Assembly: GCA_011088215.1 (NCBI GenBank)
Contig: JAALKD010000004.1
Coordinates: 38,057-102,056 of the forward strand
DNA length: 64,000 nt
Source: Sphingomonadales bacterium
GTDB lineage: Bacteria > Pseudomonadota > Alphaproteobacteria > Sphingomonadales > Kordiimonadaceae
Reading direction: 5' to 3'
Below the pieces are notes generated by a model. It was not told the DNA's origin. It was given only the letters and a program-made list of their open reading frames with translations, and did no database searches. The translations under genes were made by a program, and so were the position numbers. Numbering within the stretch: position 1 is the stretch's first letter; every line of letters begins with the position of its first letter. Positions 36,550-46,040 of this stretch are shown here, one piece after another.

Positions 36550-37106
36550 CTGCAGCCGCAAAGAAAAATAATCGTCTGGCGACGATTGTTGTCAGCGTTG
36601 TACTGGGCATGGTCGGGCTGGCGTATGCGTCGGTGCCTCTCTATGACTTATTTTGCAAAGTAACCGGCTACGGCGGCACCACCCAGCGCACTGCGATGTT
36701 TGATGCGCAAGCAATTGACCGGGACATGAGGGTTCGGTTCGCAGCCAATGTTCACCGAGATATGCCGTGGGACTTCAAGCCACAGCAAGGTACCCAGCAA
36801 TTGAAAGTTGGTGAGCAGGGACTGGCCTATTTTGAAGCGCACAACCCGACTAACCAGACAATTGTTGGCACTGCGACTTATAATGTAGCGCCGCATAAAG
36901 CGGGTCTCTATTTCGCCAAGGTAGAGTGTTTTTGCTTTACGGAACAGGTGTTGAAGCCGGGTGAAACGGTTGTTATGCCGGTTGTTTATTTTATCGACCC
37001 CCTTATTGAAGAGGATCGAAACCTGAATGAAGTCACCGAGGTGACACTTTCATATACGTTTTTCGTCATGGACGACGAAGACGTGAACACAGTAACGGGT
37101 CGTTGA
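36546..37106 (+). CDS. ctaG: Cytochrome c oxidase copper assembly protein Cox11
   Basis: CtaG delivers copper to the CuB site of subunit I. An N-terminal membrane helix (ATIVVSVVLGMVGLAYASVP) is followed by PLYDLFCKVTGYGGTTQ, the conserved Cox11 start, and a periplasmic immunoglobulin-like domain with the copper pair CFCF in AKVECFCFTEQ. Length is 186 residues. The start is a GTG overlapping the upstream stop by four bases. It lies in the cox operon before coxC. Confidence 0.95.
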   Translation: MTAAAKKNNRLATIVVSVVLGMVGLAYASVPLYDLFCKVTGYGGTTQRTAMFDAQAIDRDMRVRFAANVHRDMPWDFKPQQGTQQLKVGEQGLAYFEAHNPTNQTIVGTATYNVAPHKAGLYFAKVECFCFTEQVLKPGETVVMPVVYFIDPLIEEDRNLNEVTEVTLSYTFFVMDDEDVNTVTGR

Positions 37107-37159
37107 CCTAACAGGATTAAAGTAGTCGGAGGGGCCGACGCTTTTTTGAGGAGGATTAC

Positions 37160-38011
37160 ATGGCGGGCGAAGTACAACACGACTACCATCTGGTAAACCC
37201 GAGCCCATGGCCAGCGATTGGGTCTTTGGCAATTTTTGTTATGCTGGTAGGCGCTGTATTTACCATGAAGCCAGACGCTTTGTTGTTTGGTGTTGAGGGC
37301 AGTAGCTGGGGCTCTTGGGGCTTTGGCTTAGGCTTTGCCCTGCTGATTTATACCGTTTTTGCCTGGTGGAAAGACGTTGTGAAAGAAGCGGAAACCGGTG
37401 ATCACACGCCGGTTGTTGGCATTGGCCTACGCTACGGCATGATTCTGTTCATTGCGTCAGAAGTGATGTTCTTTGTTGCATGGTTTTGGGCTTTCTTTAA
37501 CGCCTCCTTGTATCCAATTGTACCTACTACTGGTGCAGATTTTTGGGATCTTATTGGCAACGAAGCCGTTTGGCCGCCCGTGGGCATCGAGACATTTGAC
37601 CCGTGGCATCTGCCGTTCATCAATACACTTATCCTGCTGCTTTCAGGAACAACTGTCACCTGGGCGCATCATGCCATTTTGCACGGTGACCGCGACGGCC
37701 TTAAAAAAGGCCTGTGGTTGACGGTTCTGCTTGGTGCCGCCTTCACTATGGTGCAGGGTTATGAGTATAACCATGCGGCCTTTGGATTTGACGGCAGTAT
37801 ATACGGTGCCACATTCTTTATGGCGACGGGTTTCCATGGTTTCCACGTACTTGTTGGAACCATCTTCTTGGCTGTGTGTTTGGGGCGCTGCTACAAAGGG
37901 CATTTCTCTGCTGAGCGCCACTTCGGCCTTGAAGCAGCAGCTTGGTATTGGCACTTTGTCGATGTGGTATGGCTGTTCCTGTTTGTGGCCGTGTACATCT
38001 GGGGTGGTTAA
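37160..38011 (+). CDS. coxC: Cytochrome c oxidase subunit III
   Basis: Subunit III stabilises the oxidase and supports proton uptake. Seven hydrophobic helices are present with family marks such as [10 protein letters not shown] near the start, [17 protein letters not shown], and [17 protein letters not shown] at the end. Length (283) is normal. An AGGAGG site lies upstream of the ATG. The DUF983 gene follows three bases after the stop, as in many alphaproteobacterial cox operons. Confidence 0.97.
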   Translation: MAGEVQHDYHLVNPSPWPAIGSLAIFVMLVGAVFTMKPDALLFGVEGSSWGSWGFGLGFALLIYTVFAWWKDVVKEAETGDHTPVVGIGLRYGMILFIASEVMFFVAWFWAFFNASLYPIVPTTGADFWDLIGNEAVWPPVGIETFDPWHLPFINTLILLLSGTTVTWAHHAILHGDRDGLKKGLWLTVLLGAAFTMVQGYEYNHAAFGFDGSIYGATFFMATGFHGFHVLVGTIFLAVCLGRCYKGHFSAERHFGLEAAAWYWHFVDVVWLFLFVAVYIWGG

Positions 38012-38014
38012 ACT

Positions 38015-38434
38015 TTGACCAATGAACCAGTGTTAGAAACAAATGAAACCGATCGGCCCCGCCGGTCGGTTTCGCCTTATAAGGCGGGCATCAAGTCTGT
38101 TTGTCCGCACTGTGCCGCCGCGCCGCTTTTCCACAATATTCTCGAAGTGTATGAAACTTGTCCGGGCTGCGGCTTTGATCTTTCAGCCGCAGATCCTGGC
38201 GACGGTGCACAGGTGTTTGTCATATTGGTGCTTGGCGGCCTTTGTGCGGTTCTGGGCTTTGTCTTATACGGCTTGCTAGATATGCCCATATGGGCTTTGG
38301 CACTGACGCTGGGCGTTTTTGCGCTTATAGGCAGCGTTTGGATGCTTAGGGTTTTTAAGGCGACATTGATCGCCTTGCAATTTCACCATGATGCACGGCA
38401 GGGGTCGGTGGACGAGCAAAAGGCCAAATCATGA
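38015..38434 (+). CDS. DUF983 zinc-ribbon membrane protein
   Basis: The protein has two CxxC pairs near the N terminus (SVCPHCAAAPLF and YETCPGCGFDLS), followed by two hydrophobic helices. It matches DUF983, which is often encoded between coxC and SURF1; its role in oxidase biogenesis is not proven. The start is a TTG three bases after coxC, with GGGGTGG just upstream overlapping the coxC end; no better start is available. The stop overlaps the SURF1 start (ATGA). Confidence 0.87.
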   Translation: MTNEPVLETNETDRPRRSVSPYKAGIKSVCPHCAAAPLFHNILEVYETCPGCGFDLSAADPGDGAQVFVILVLGGLCAVLGFVLYGLLDMPIWALALTLGVFALIGSVWMLRVFKATLIALQFHHDARQGSVDEQKAKS

Positions 38435-39141
38435 GTAAAGCGTCCTTTAGTCCTGGCCTTCCCTTAACCTTTGCGACAGCGGCGGCACTGGCTGTATTGC
38501 TGGGCTTGGGTATATGGCAGGCACAGAAGGTCGGGCCAAAAAATCAAATGGTTGCCGCGATTGAAGCTGGTTTGGCTGCCGCGCCGCAGTCACTTCCGGT
38601 TCATCTGGATGATCCTGCAGCGGTGGCTTACCACCGGTTTTCCTTCGAGGGTGTTGCCAGCAGCGCTGACCCTGTGAAGGTATATGGTACCAGCCTACAG
38701 GGCAAAGCAGGGTACCATCTATACAAGCCGGTGGTGCGTGATTTTGGCAGGGCAGTTATTGTAAACTTTGGCTGGGTACCCTACGAGTTGGACAGTGTAC
38801 CACCTTTGCCGGTCGGCCCGGTGTCAATTCAGGGTGTTTTGATGACCAATGCAGTGGCCGGTGGTTTTACGCCAGAGAATGATGTCGTAAATGGCAATTG
38901 GTATCTGGCTGACGTGCATGAGATTGCCGCTCATTATGGTTTGGACAGCAAGGATTATTACCACTTTAGGCTGTTTGCTGACCATAGCGGCGACGCAAAT
39001 ACGTTGCCCCGGGCTGGCCAGGTGCGAGTGGATATACCCAACAACCACTTCCAGTATATGTTGACCTGGTTTGGTATTGCAGCTGCATTGTTGGGCGTTT
39101 ATGTGGCTTTTGGGTATAAAAAAAGCGGCAAAGACGCCTGA
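38431..39141 (+). CDS. SURF1 family cytochrome oxidase assembly protein
   Basis: SURF1 helps insert haem A into subunit I. The 236-residue protein has the expected two helices, one at each end (FATAAALAVLLGLGIWQAQK and YMLTWFGIAAALLGVYVAFG). Between them is a periplasmic domain with the marks KAGYHLYKPVVR, VIVNFGWVP and NHFQYMLTWFG. It is coupled by ATGA overlap to the DUF983 gene and closes the oxidase part of the cluster. Confidence 0.93.
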   Translation: MSKASFSPGLPLTFATAAALAVLLGLGIWQAQKVGPKNQMVAAIEAGLAAAPQSLPVHLDDPAAVAYHRFSFEGVASSADPVKVYGTSLQGKAGYHLYKPVVRDFGRAVIVNFGWVPYELDSVPPLPVGPVSIQGVLMTNAVAGGFTPENDVVNGNWYLADVHEIAAHYGLDSKDYYHFRLFADHSGDANTLPRAGQVRVDIPNNHFQYMLTWFGIAAALLGVYVAFGYKKSGKDA

Positions 39142-39233
39142 TATCCATGTCTGCGCTTGCATCCTGCGGGGTGCACCCGTATGACTGATCGTCTTTTTTT
39201 GGCGCAATAATCAGTTAGTTGAGTGACAAGACT

Positions 39234-40628
39234 GTGAAATATATTTCGACCCGCGGCGAGGCCGCCGTTCTTGATTTTGAAGGGGTAACCCTTACCGGGT
39301 TGGCCCGCGATGGCGGACTTTATGTGCCCGAGGCTTTTCCCGTGTTTTCAGACGATGAAATTCGCGCGATGGCGGGGCAGCCCTATGCTGATATTGCCTT
39401 TACCGTTATCAAGCCATTTGTCGAGGGCTCGGTTGACGATGCAAGCCTTAAAACCATGCTGAGTGCCACATACGGCAGCGATGTTTTTCGCCGCTCTGCC
39501 GTTGCCCCGCTGGTGCAGCTTGGGGCCAACGAATGGGTGCTAGAACTGTTTCATGGACCCACGCTTGCCTTCAAAGACTTTGCTTTGCAGCTGCTTGGAC
39601 GCTTTTTCGATCATTTCACTGCCAAACGCCAGCAAAAACTGACTATCCTTGGGGCGACGTCCGGCGATACAGGGTCCGCCGCTATCGAGGCGTGTCGGGG
39701 CCGTGAAAATGTCACCATTTATATGTTGCACCCCAAAGGTCGGGTGTCAGAGGTTCAGCGCCGCCAGATGACAACTGTGATTGAACCCAATGTAATCAAT
39801 GTTGCAGTTAATGGCACTTTCGATGATTGTCAGGCGTTGGTGAAAGCTTGCTTTAATGACCTGGCGTTCCGCGACGAAGTTAATCTTACAGCGGTCAATT
39901 CGATCAATTGGGCGCGGGTTATGGCGCAGATTGTTTACTATTTCAGTTCGGCGACTGCCCTCGGCGCGCCTGATCGGGCGGTGTCTTACAGTGTTCCAAC
40001 CGGTAACTTCGGCGATATTTACGCGGGTTACATTGCTCGTTTGATGGGTTTGCCAATCGATAAATTGGTAATTGCAACTAACAGCAATGACATTCTCGCC
40101 CGGACACTGCAAACCGGACGCTATGAACGCGGCGATGTGCACGCTACAATTTCGCCCAGCATGGACATACAGGTGTCCAGCAATTTTGAGCGTATGATGT
40201 TTGATTTGGCCGGGCGCGATACCGATACCGTACGCAGTCATATGGGCGATTTCGCTGAAACAGGGTCTATTGCCCTCGGTGACAGTGAAATTAGCAGAGC
40301 CCGCGATATTTTTCTGGCGCAACAAGTGGACGATGCCACAACCAAACAGGTTATGGCGACCCTTGCCGAAAGCGATGGTTACATGGCTGACCCCCATACA
40401 GCTGTGGGCTTAAAAGCCGCTGAACTGCTGGACGGGAAAACCCCTCGTGTAACTCTTTCGACGGCGCACCCGGTTAAATTCGGTGCCGCAGTACAAGCGG
40501 CAACTGGTATTACGCCAAACCTGCCACTGCATTTGGCAGACCTGTATGACCGCGACGAAGCGTATCAAGTGCTCGAAAATGACATGACGGCGCTGCAGGC
40601 GCTGGTGCGCACGGGGGCAAGTGTTTGA
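39234..40628 (+). CDS. thrC: Threonine synthase
   Basis: ThrC converts O-phosphohomoserine to threonine with PLP. The PLP lysine is in HGPTLAFKDFALQLLG, and other marks are KYISTRGEA at the start, LGATSGDTGSAAIEACRGR (19 residues) for phosphate binding, and SVPTGNFGDIYAGYIA. The GTG at 39234 gives the usual MKYISTRG start; a TTG five codons earlier (39219) is possible, and neither has a strong ribosome site. The thrB gene lies at 50215-51174, so the last two threonine steps are both in this window. Its stop overlaps the start of the next gene. Confidence 0.93.
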   Translation: MKYISTRGEAAVLDFEGVTLTGLARDGGLYVPEAFPVFSDDEIRAMAGQPYADIAFTVIKPFVEGSVDDASLKTMLSATYGSDVFRRSAVAPLVQLGANEWVLELFHGPTLAFKDFALQLLGRFFDHFTAKRQQKLTILGATSGDTGSAAIEACRGRENVTIYMLHPKGRVSEVQRRQMTTVIEPNVINVAVNGTFDDCQALVKACFNDLAFRDEVNLTAVNSINWARVMAQIVYYFSSATALGAPDRAVSYSVPTGNFGDIYAGYIARLMGLPIDKLVIATNSNDILARTLQTGRYERGDVHATISPSMDIQVSSNFERMMFDLAGRDTDTVRSHMGDFAETGSIALGDSEISRARDIFLAQQVDDATTKQVMATLAESDGYMADPHTAVGLKAAELLDGKTPRVTLSTAHPVKFGAAVQAATGITPNLPLHLADLYDRDEAYQVLENDMTALQALVRTGASV

Positions 40629-41869
40629 CTGTTCAGGTAACCAAATTGCCTAGCGGCCTTCGGGTGGTTAGCGAAAGCCGCCGCACGGTTGAAACTGTCG
40701 CTATCGGGGTGTGGGTTGATGTGGGTGCGCGCTTTGAGACCAAAACTCAGAATGGTTTGACCCACTGCCTGGAACATATGCTGTTTAAAGGCACTAAAAC
40801 TCGCTCTGCCCGCGATATCGCGTTCGAAATCGAGTCGGTCGGCGGCCATATGAATGCTTATACATCCCGCGATAATACCACCTATTATGCGCGCGTACTC
40901 AAGGAAGACTTGCCGTTAGCAGTTGGCTTACTGGGCGATCTGGTGATCAACAGCGTCTGCGACGCAGAAGAACTTGAACGCGAAAAAGACGTGATTTTGC
41001 AAGAAATCGGTCAAACGCTCGATACGCCGGATGATGTTGTTTTTGACCATTTGCAAAGTGTGGCCTTCAAGGATCAGCCCATCGGCAGAACTATTCTCGG
41101 TGATGCCGATACTGTGCGCGGATTTAATCGCGACGGCTTGATGGAGTTTCTTGCTACTCATTATCTGGCCAGCAATATGGTTGTGTCAGCGGTGGGGAAC
41201 CTGGACCACCAACAGTTGGTCGAGTTGGCAGCGGCGAAATTCGAAAAACTGCCAACCGGGTCGCGCAACAAACCTGAGTCCGCGCACTACGTAGGCGGTG
41301 TGCACTTGCAGGAACGTGAGCTCGAACAATTGCATCTCACGCTAGGTTGGCCCGGTGTATCATTTCACGATGACAATTATTATGCCCACCAGATTTATTC
41401 CACCATTCTTGGTGGCGGTATGTCGTCAAGATTGTTTCAGGAAGTGCGAGAGCATCGCGGTTTGGCCTATTCAGTGTATAGCTTTTCCAGTAGTCATGCA
41501 GAAACCGGGCTGTTTGGTATATACGCCGGTACCAGCCCAAACCTGATTGCCGACATGGTGCCGGTTATCAAAGGCGAAATGGAAACTCTTGTAGCGGGCC
41601 CAACAGGTCAAGAGTTTGAAATCGCCCGTGCGCAGCTTAAAGCAGGGCTGTTGATGGCACTAGAGGCAACAACATCGCGAATGGAACAATTGGGCCGCCA
41701 ACTTCTGGTATTTGACAGGGTGATCCCGGTTCAGGAAATGATCGAAAACGTTGACAGCGTTACCCAGCAAGATGTGAGTACCGTTGCCGCCGAGTTTGCA
41801 GCTGTTGACCGACCCTCAATCGCGGCTGTCGGCGATTCTGCAATTGTATCCGAAAAGCTAATTGCCTGA
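40625..41869 (+). CDS. M16 peptidase, mitochondrial processing peptidase-like
   Basis: This cytoplasmic-looking M16 zinc peptidase (414 residues) is close to the beta subunit of mitochondrial processing peptidase. The zinc site HxxEH is HCLEH at 47-51 (GLTHCLEHMLFKGT), and the downstream NAYTSRDNTTYYARVL and GQTLDTPDDVVFDHLQ-type blocks (EIGQTLDTPDDVVFDH) are typical. The glycine-rich loop ILGGGMSSRLFQEVREHRGL (20 residues) is present. It has no signal peptide. The TTG start overlaps the thrC stop, an arrangement seen in many alphaproteobacteria. The natural substrate is unknown. Confidence 0.92.
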   Translation: MTVQVTKLPSGLRVVSESRRTVETVAIGVWVDVGARFETKTQNGLTHCLEHMLFKGTKTRSARDIAFEIESVGGHMNAYTSRDNTTYYARVLKEDLPLAVGLLGDLVINSVCDAEELEREKDVILQEIGQTLDTPDDVVFDHLQSVAFKDQPIGRTILGDADTVRGFNRDGLMEFLATHYLASNMVVSAVGNLDHQQLVELAAAKFEKLPTGSRNKPESAHYVGGVHLQERELEQLHLTLGWPGVSFHDDNYYAHQIYSTILGGGMSSRLFQEVREHRGLAYSVYSFSSSHAETGLFGIYAGTSPNLIADMVPVIKGEMETLVAGPTGQEFEIARAQLKAGLLMALEATTSRMEQLGRQLLVFDRVIPVQEMIENVDSVTQQDVSTVAAEFAAVDRPSIAAVGDSAIVSEKLIA

Positions 41870-41944
41870 AATTATTTACGAAAAATGCCCCTGTTTGACC
41901 TGATAATTAGATAATTTATCATTTCTTGAAGCTTTTGCGTCAAG

Positions 41945-42679
41945 ATGATACTAATGACCCGCTTGGGTAGGGCATGGGGACAAAACTTGGGTCCAGAACT
42001 TTATAATTTTTTGAGCTATTGGCGCGCGCTTGGAGGCGGCGATGGTGTGCCTGCGCGTCGGCTGCTTGACCTTCGGCGGCTGACATCAAATTTGCGCTGG
42101 ATGTTCATTTTGGAAATGGACTGTGACGCCACGCTCAGGTACCGCCTTGCAGGCTCTTCGCTTGAAGAAGTTGTTGGCGTCGGCATGACAGACCAGACCT
42201 ATGATGCCATTTTTGACAGCAACACGGACGATGGTATCGCGGAAGAAGTTTATGCCTTGTCTATTGTGCGCGGCTGCGGCGTCATGAAGTGCGGGACTTT
42301 CAGCGTTGACGGCAAATTCATGCATGAACTCGAGGTGTTAGCTCTGCCTTTCGCTGATGAACGTGCATTGGGTGGCACAGTTTTGGTTGGCGCGATCAGA
42401 CCAGTGAGCATTGAAAACCAATCATTTGAAGATAGACGCGAAAATTTGTCAGTTGGTATTGATGAAATGTTTTTGTTGCCATCGCCCAATTTGATAACGC
42501 CGCAGCAGATAACGCAAAGACTGACGAGCAAGCTTAAAAAGCGTAAAATTGACCTGCGTGTTCTGGATATGGAACAAATTTTCAGTCGGGTTGACGATGG
42601 AATGGCAATGACGGACCGGAATTTGCCGTCGTTCAAGTTGGAAACTGCAGCTGCTGCAGCGCACGAAGTGGTGAACTAA
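41945..42679 (+). CDS. PAS_5-like domain protein with C-terminal extension
   Basis: The first 160 or so residues follow the PAS_5 plan: ELYNFLSYWRALGGGDGVPA, then RRLTSNLRWMFILEMD, then LRYRLAGSSLEEVVGVGMTD, and a final strand VLALPFADERALGGTVLVGA. A further 75 residues form a charged tail (LTSKLKKRKIDLRVLDMEQI) of unknown role. The ribosome site is weak, and an ATG three codons later is an alternative start. It is convergent with yqgE, with 17 bases between stops. Ligand and partner are unknown. Confidence 0.72.
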   Translation: MILMTRLGRAWGQNLGPELYNFLSYWRALGGGDGVPARRLLDLRRLTSNLRWMFILEMDCDATLRYRLAGSSLEEVVGVGMTDQTYDAIFDSNTDDGIAEEVYALSIVRGCGVMKCGTFSVDGKFMHELEVLALPFADERALGGTVLVGAIRPVSIENQSFEDRRENLSVGIDEMFLLPSPNLITPQQITQRLTSKLKKRKIDLRVLDMEQIFSRVDDGMAMTDRNLPSFKLETAAAAAHEVVN

Positions 42680-42696
42680 CTGGCTTTGTTCGGTTG

Positions 42697-43260
42697 TTAG
42701 CTGTGTCCAGCCTCTGTCGACAACATGGCGATATCAATCCCCAACATTGCCATAGCCCGAGGCCACATCAATTCAAGATCCGTATTAAACAAAATCTCTT
42801 CATCGGCATCCGCGATCATCCAGCCATTTCCCTGGATTTCGCGCTCCAGTTGCCCTGCACCCCATCCGGCGTAACCCAGCGCCAGCAAGTGCCTTAAAGG
42901 CCCAGTTTGCTCCGCTAGCGCTTTCAAAACATCAACGGTTGCGGTTAGCGCGAGCGTTTGGCTGACGATCATCGTCGAATCCTGAACGAAATCGGCGGAA
43001 TGCAGCACAAATCCGCGGCCGGGTTCGACCGGACCGCCAGCATGAATGGGAATGTCCGGTACATTAGACCCCACTTCTATATCCAGCTGCTCCATGAGCC
43101 CCTCAAATGTCAGATGATCTAGTGCCTCGTTAATCACCAAGCCCATGGCACCGGATGCATCGTGAGAACACATATATATAACACTGCGCTCAAAACGAGG
43201 ATCGCCCATCGTTGGCATTGCCAGTAGCAGCTTGTTTTCTAAAAAACCGGTTGTTGTCAT
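42697..43260 (-). CDS. YqgE/AlgH family protein
   Basis: This 187-residue protein belongs to the DUF179 (YqgE/AlgH) family, a compact cytoplasmic fold of unproven function. Family marks are LLLAMPTMGDPRFERSVIYM, GAMGLVINEAL, HAGGPVEPGRGFVLH and LALGYAGWGAGQLEREI. Length is normal. It is divergent from the DsbD-N protein gene, an order (yqgE, DsbD-like, peroxiredoxin) repeated in several alphaproteobacteria. Confidence 0.92.
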   Translation of the reverse strand: MTTTGFLENKLLLAMPTMGDPRFERSVIYMCSHDASGAMGLVINEALDHLTFEGLMEQLDIEVGSNVPDIPIHAGGPVEPGRGFVLHSADFVQDSTMIVSQTLALTATVDVLKALAEQTGPLRHLLALGYAGWGAGQLEREIQGNGWMIADADEEILFNTDLELMWPRAMAMLGIDIAMLSTEAGHS

Positions 43261-43454
43261 CTAATACTCACTTTGGCTTTAGTCTAGCGACATTGGCACG
43301 GCGACGCAAACTAGCAAATGCTGGATAATATTAGGCAGTCGGACCAATTGTTGGAGCGTGAAAAGCGATCACTGTGGTTGACAGTAAAGTGATGCTTTGG
43401 GATTGGCAAACCCCAAGAAGACTTGCTACAAACCCGATATTGAAGGAGTTACTA

Positions 43455-44321
43455 ATGCGTTTGTTTGTTTCGATTATCCTAACGTCGCTTGGCTTTATTG
43501 TTGGTTGGGTACCCTCCGCTTTGGCTGACAGCGCGACCCCTTGGCAAGATCATCAGGGCATGCTGTCAACTCGTGTTATTGTTGCGTCAAACGACGTAGC
43601 GGCAATGTTCGACGATGTGTTGGGCCCGATAAGCGAACGGTCAGTTCTCCTGGCTTGGGAAGCGAAACTGGAAGACGGCTGGAAAACATATTGGCGTTCA
43701 CCGGGAGAGGCTGGGCTGCCGGTCAATATTTTTTATGGCGGTGATAAGCTGGATATTCTCTATCCAGTTCCTATGCGATTCGAGTTATTCGGTTTAGAAA
43801 CATATGGTTACAGCAAACAGGTCGCAATCCCATTTCAAATCGAGGCTGCTGCGGACACTGTGGCCTTTAGCGCAGACTTTATGGTCTGCAAAGAAATCTG
43901 TGTTCCTTTCAAGGCTGAGTATCAGCTGAAATTGGATGCGGAAGATCGGGGTACGATTGTAACCGACACAAGAGTTAAAACCTGGCTGTCTCGTGTACCA
44001 AAGCGCTTCGGCGAAGGCCCTGGCGGCTTGGCCATCAATTCAGTTTCATATGCTGGAAAGCCGGGTTACCAGAATTTGGTGGTTGAGGCCACGTCGACAC
44101 GACCGTTGACCAGAGCTGACTTACTGGCAGAATTGGACGAAACGACGCAGTTTCATGCACCAACAATGCGAATTATGCCCGACGGCCAGTCTGCGCGCTT
44201 TGTTCTCGATATTATGTCGACCCAAAAAGGTTTGGATTTGGCGGGCAAGACGGTTCGACTGACCATGTCGGATGGCCGCGGCAATGCTATTGACAGGTTT
44301 TTCAACCTACCGCCCCGATAG
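43455..44321 (+). CDS. DsbD N-terminal-domain periplasmic protein
   Basis: The protein starts with a signal peptide (MRLFVSIILTSLGFIVGWVP, cut near ALADS). Its body matches the periplasmic N-terminal domain of the disulfide reductase DsbD: AWEAKLEDGWKTYWRSPGEA (20 residues), a SKQVAIPFQ strand, and the cysteine pair in FMVCKEICVPFKAEY. The membrane and thioredoxin parts of DsbD are missing, so it must take electrons from another protein. The ATG at 43455 has AAGGAG upstream. A peroxiredoxin gene follows 106 bases later. Confidence 0.85.
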   Translation: MRLFVSIILTSLGFIVGWVPSALADSATPWQDHQGMLSTRVIVASNDVAAMFDDVLGPISERSVLLAWEAKLEDGWKTYWRSPGEAGLPVNIFYGGDKLDILYPVPMRFELFGLETYGYSKQVAIPFQIEAAADTVAFSADFMVCKEICVPFKAEYQLKLDAEDRGTIVTDTRVKTWLSRVPKRFGEGPGGLAINSVSYAGKPGYQNLVVEATSTRPLTRADLLAELDETTQFHAPTMRIMPDGQSARFVLDIMSTQKGLDLAGKTVRLTMSDGRGNAIDRFFNLPPR

Positions 44322-44427
44322 GTCTTGTGCCTGCGTCTTGAGCGTGTCAAAATTTAAGCTAGTTAGATGCCCGCATAGGCCGGTTTTCTGCCCGATTAAC
44401 AATCTCTTTTTATAAATGGAGCGCACG

Positions 44428-44910
44428 ATGACAATTTCAGTTGGTGATAAAATTCCTGCTGCTGTGATGACAACAATGACAGCCGACGGCCCTGGCCCGG
44501 TTTCCACTGATGAGTTTTTTGCTGGAAAAAAAGTGGTGCTGTTTGCTGTTCCTGGCGCGTTTACGCCGACATGCTCGGCGAAACATCTTCCAGGTTTTGT
44601 CACGCAGGCTGACGACATTCTGGCAAAGGGAGTTGATGCCATCGCCTGCATGTCAGTTAACGACGTGTTTGTAATGCACGCCTGGGGTAAAGATGCGGGC
44701 GTTGAAGACAAAGTTGTCATGCTTGCGGACGGTAACGGTGACTTTACCAAAGCGGTTGGCCTTGAGATGGATGGAACCGGATTCGGTATGGGTATTCGGT
44801 CTCAGCGATTTGCCATGATTGTGGAAAATGGCGTGGTTACAACACTGAATATCGAGGAGCCTGGTGCCTTTCAGGTCTCTAGCTCAAGCCATGTGTTAGG
44901 CCAGTTGTAG
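44428..44910 (+). CDS. Peroxiredoxin, Prx5 type
   Basis: Prx5-type enzymes reduce hydrogen peroxide and alkyl peroxides. The peroxidatic cysteine is in VPGAFTPTCSAKHLPGF. Other marks are SVNDVFVMHAWGKDAG and GMGIRSQRFAMIVENGVV. The 160-residue length fits the glutathione- or thioredoxin-dependent branch; no glutaredoxin domain is fused. The ATG at 44428 has GGAGC upstream. A terminator follows. With the neighbouring DsbD-N protein and the nearby OsmC gene it adds to an oxidative-stress theme. Confidence 0.92.
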   Translation: MTISVGDKIPAAVMTTMTADGPGPVSTDEFFAGKKVVLFAVPGAFTPTCSAKHLPGFVTQADDILAKGVDAIACMSVNDVFVMHAWGKDAGVEDKVVMLADGNGDFTKAVGLEMDGTGFGMGIRSQRFAMIVENGVVTTLNIEEPGAFQVSSSSHVLGQL

Positions 44911-44933
44911 TTTGCTTTTAAGCTACCGTTTCA

Positions 44934-44965
44934 AAAGGGGTGGGTCGGTCTACCCCTTTATTTTT
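44934..44965 (+). terminator. Rho-independent terminator after peroxiredoxin
   Basis: AAAGGGGT and ACCCCTTT form an exact 8-bp stem with a ten-base loop, followed by ATTTTTC. It separates the peroxiredoxin from the SPFH gene. Confidence 0.85.
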
Positions 44966-45029
44966 CACCGATTGCACCTACATGGTAGGGTAGGGGATTT
45001 TTCTTATTTTCAATTAGGGAGTATGCTAA

Positions 45030-45986
45030 ATGCCTGAAATGTCAGTAATTTTGGTTTCGTTAATCATTATCCTTGCGATTGTTGTAGTTTTTTCTGCCGT
45101 TGTGACAGTGCGACAAGGTTACGAATACACAATTGAACAGTTTGGGCGGTACATCAAAACAATCCGACCCGGTTTTCACCTGATAATTCCTTTTATTCAG
45201 CGCATTGGTCACAGGCAAAACCTGATGGAGCAAGTGCTTGATATTCCAACTCAGGAAGTGATCACTAAAGATAATGCCATGGTTGCGGCAGACGGTGTTG
45301 TGTTTTTTCAAATTCTCGACGCGTCTCAGGCGAGCTATGAAGTGAACAACCTTACGCTGGCAATTTTAAATCTGACCATGACAAACTTGCGAACGGTGAT
45401 GGGTTCGATGGACTTGGACGAACTGCTGTCCAAGCGCGACGAGATCAATGCCCGCCTGATGAATGTGGTGGACGGTGCTACGCAGCCGTGGGGCGTAAAA
45501 ATCACGAGGATAGAAATCAAGGATATTGCACCGCCGCGAGACATTGTCGACGCAATGGCGCGTCAAATGAAAGCCGAGCGCGACAAACGCGCCGCGATCT
45601 TGGAAGCGGAAGGCTTGCGTAATGCAGAAATTTTACGCGCTGAGGGCGAAAAAAAAGGCGCAATTCTAGAGGCAGAAGGTCGACGCGAAGCAGCCTTTAG
45701 GGATGCCGAAGCACGTGAAAGGGAAGCAGAGGCAGAAGCAAAAGCAACGGATATGGTGTCCAAGGCGATTGCAGGTGGTGACCCGCAGGCTATCAATTAT
45801 TTCGTCGCGCAAAAATATGTTGAGGCTCTTGCTGAATTTGCCAATTCACCCAACGAGAAACTTGTCTTTATGCCCATGGAGGCATCAGGCGTTATTGGCT
45901 CAATTGGCGGTATCGCCGAACTCTTTAAAGATATTGGCAAAACCAACACTGTATCGCGGCCTGGCGGCGTTCCCCAAGTTGATTGA
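45030..45986 (+). CDS. SPFH/band 7 (stomatin-like) membrane protein
   Basis: The protein has one N-terminal membrane helix (VILVSLIIILAIVVVFSAVV) and an SPFH domain with marks GRYIKTIRPGFHLIIPFIQR (20 residues) and DNAMVAADGVVFFQI. A long charged coiled coil follows, with repeated AEG units (AILEAEGLRNAEILRAEGEK). Such proteins form large rings in the inner membrane and work with NfeD partners or FtsH. The nfeD-like gene starts 55 bases downstream, the normal pairing. Length is 318 residues. Confidence 0.93.
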   Translation: MPEMSVILVSLIIILAIVVVFSAVVTVRQGYEYTIEQFGRYIKTIRPGFHLIIPFIQRIGHRQNLMEQVLDIPTQEVITKDNAMVAADGVVFFQILDASQASYEVNNLTLAILNLTMTNLRTVMGSMDLDELLSKRDEINARLMNVVDGATQPWGVKITRIEIKDIAPPRDIVDAMARQMKAERDKRAAILEAEGLRNAEILRAEGEKKGAILEAEGRREAAFRDAEAREREAEAEAKATDMVSKAIAGGDPQAINYFVAQKYVEALAEFANSPNEKLVFMPMEASGVIGSIGGIAELFKDIGKTNTVSRPGGVPQVD

Positions 45987-46040
45987 ACAGCTGGTGGTGT
46001 TTCTCGCCGCCAATAATCGTCAAGCAGAAAAGGTAGGCAC

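Noticed and set aside
39747..40397. Long open frame on the minus strand inside thrC
   Set aside because: It is antisense to thrC with shadow-like composition rich in His and Cys and no start signal.
41901..41921. TGATAA/TTATCA dyad before the PAS_5 gene at 41945
   Set aside because: The arms are short and AT-rich, so chance occurrence is likely.
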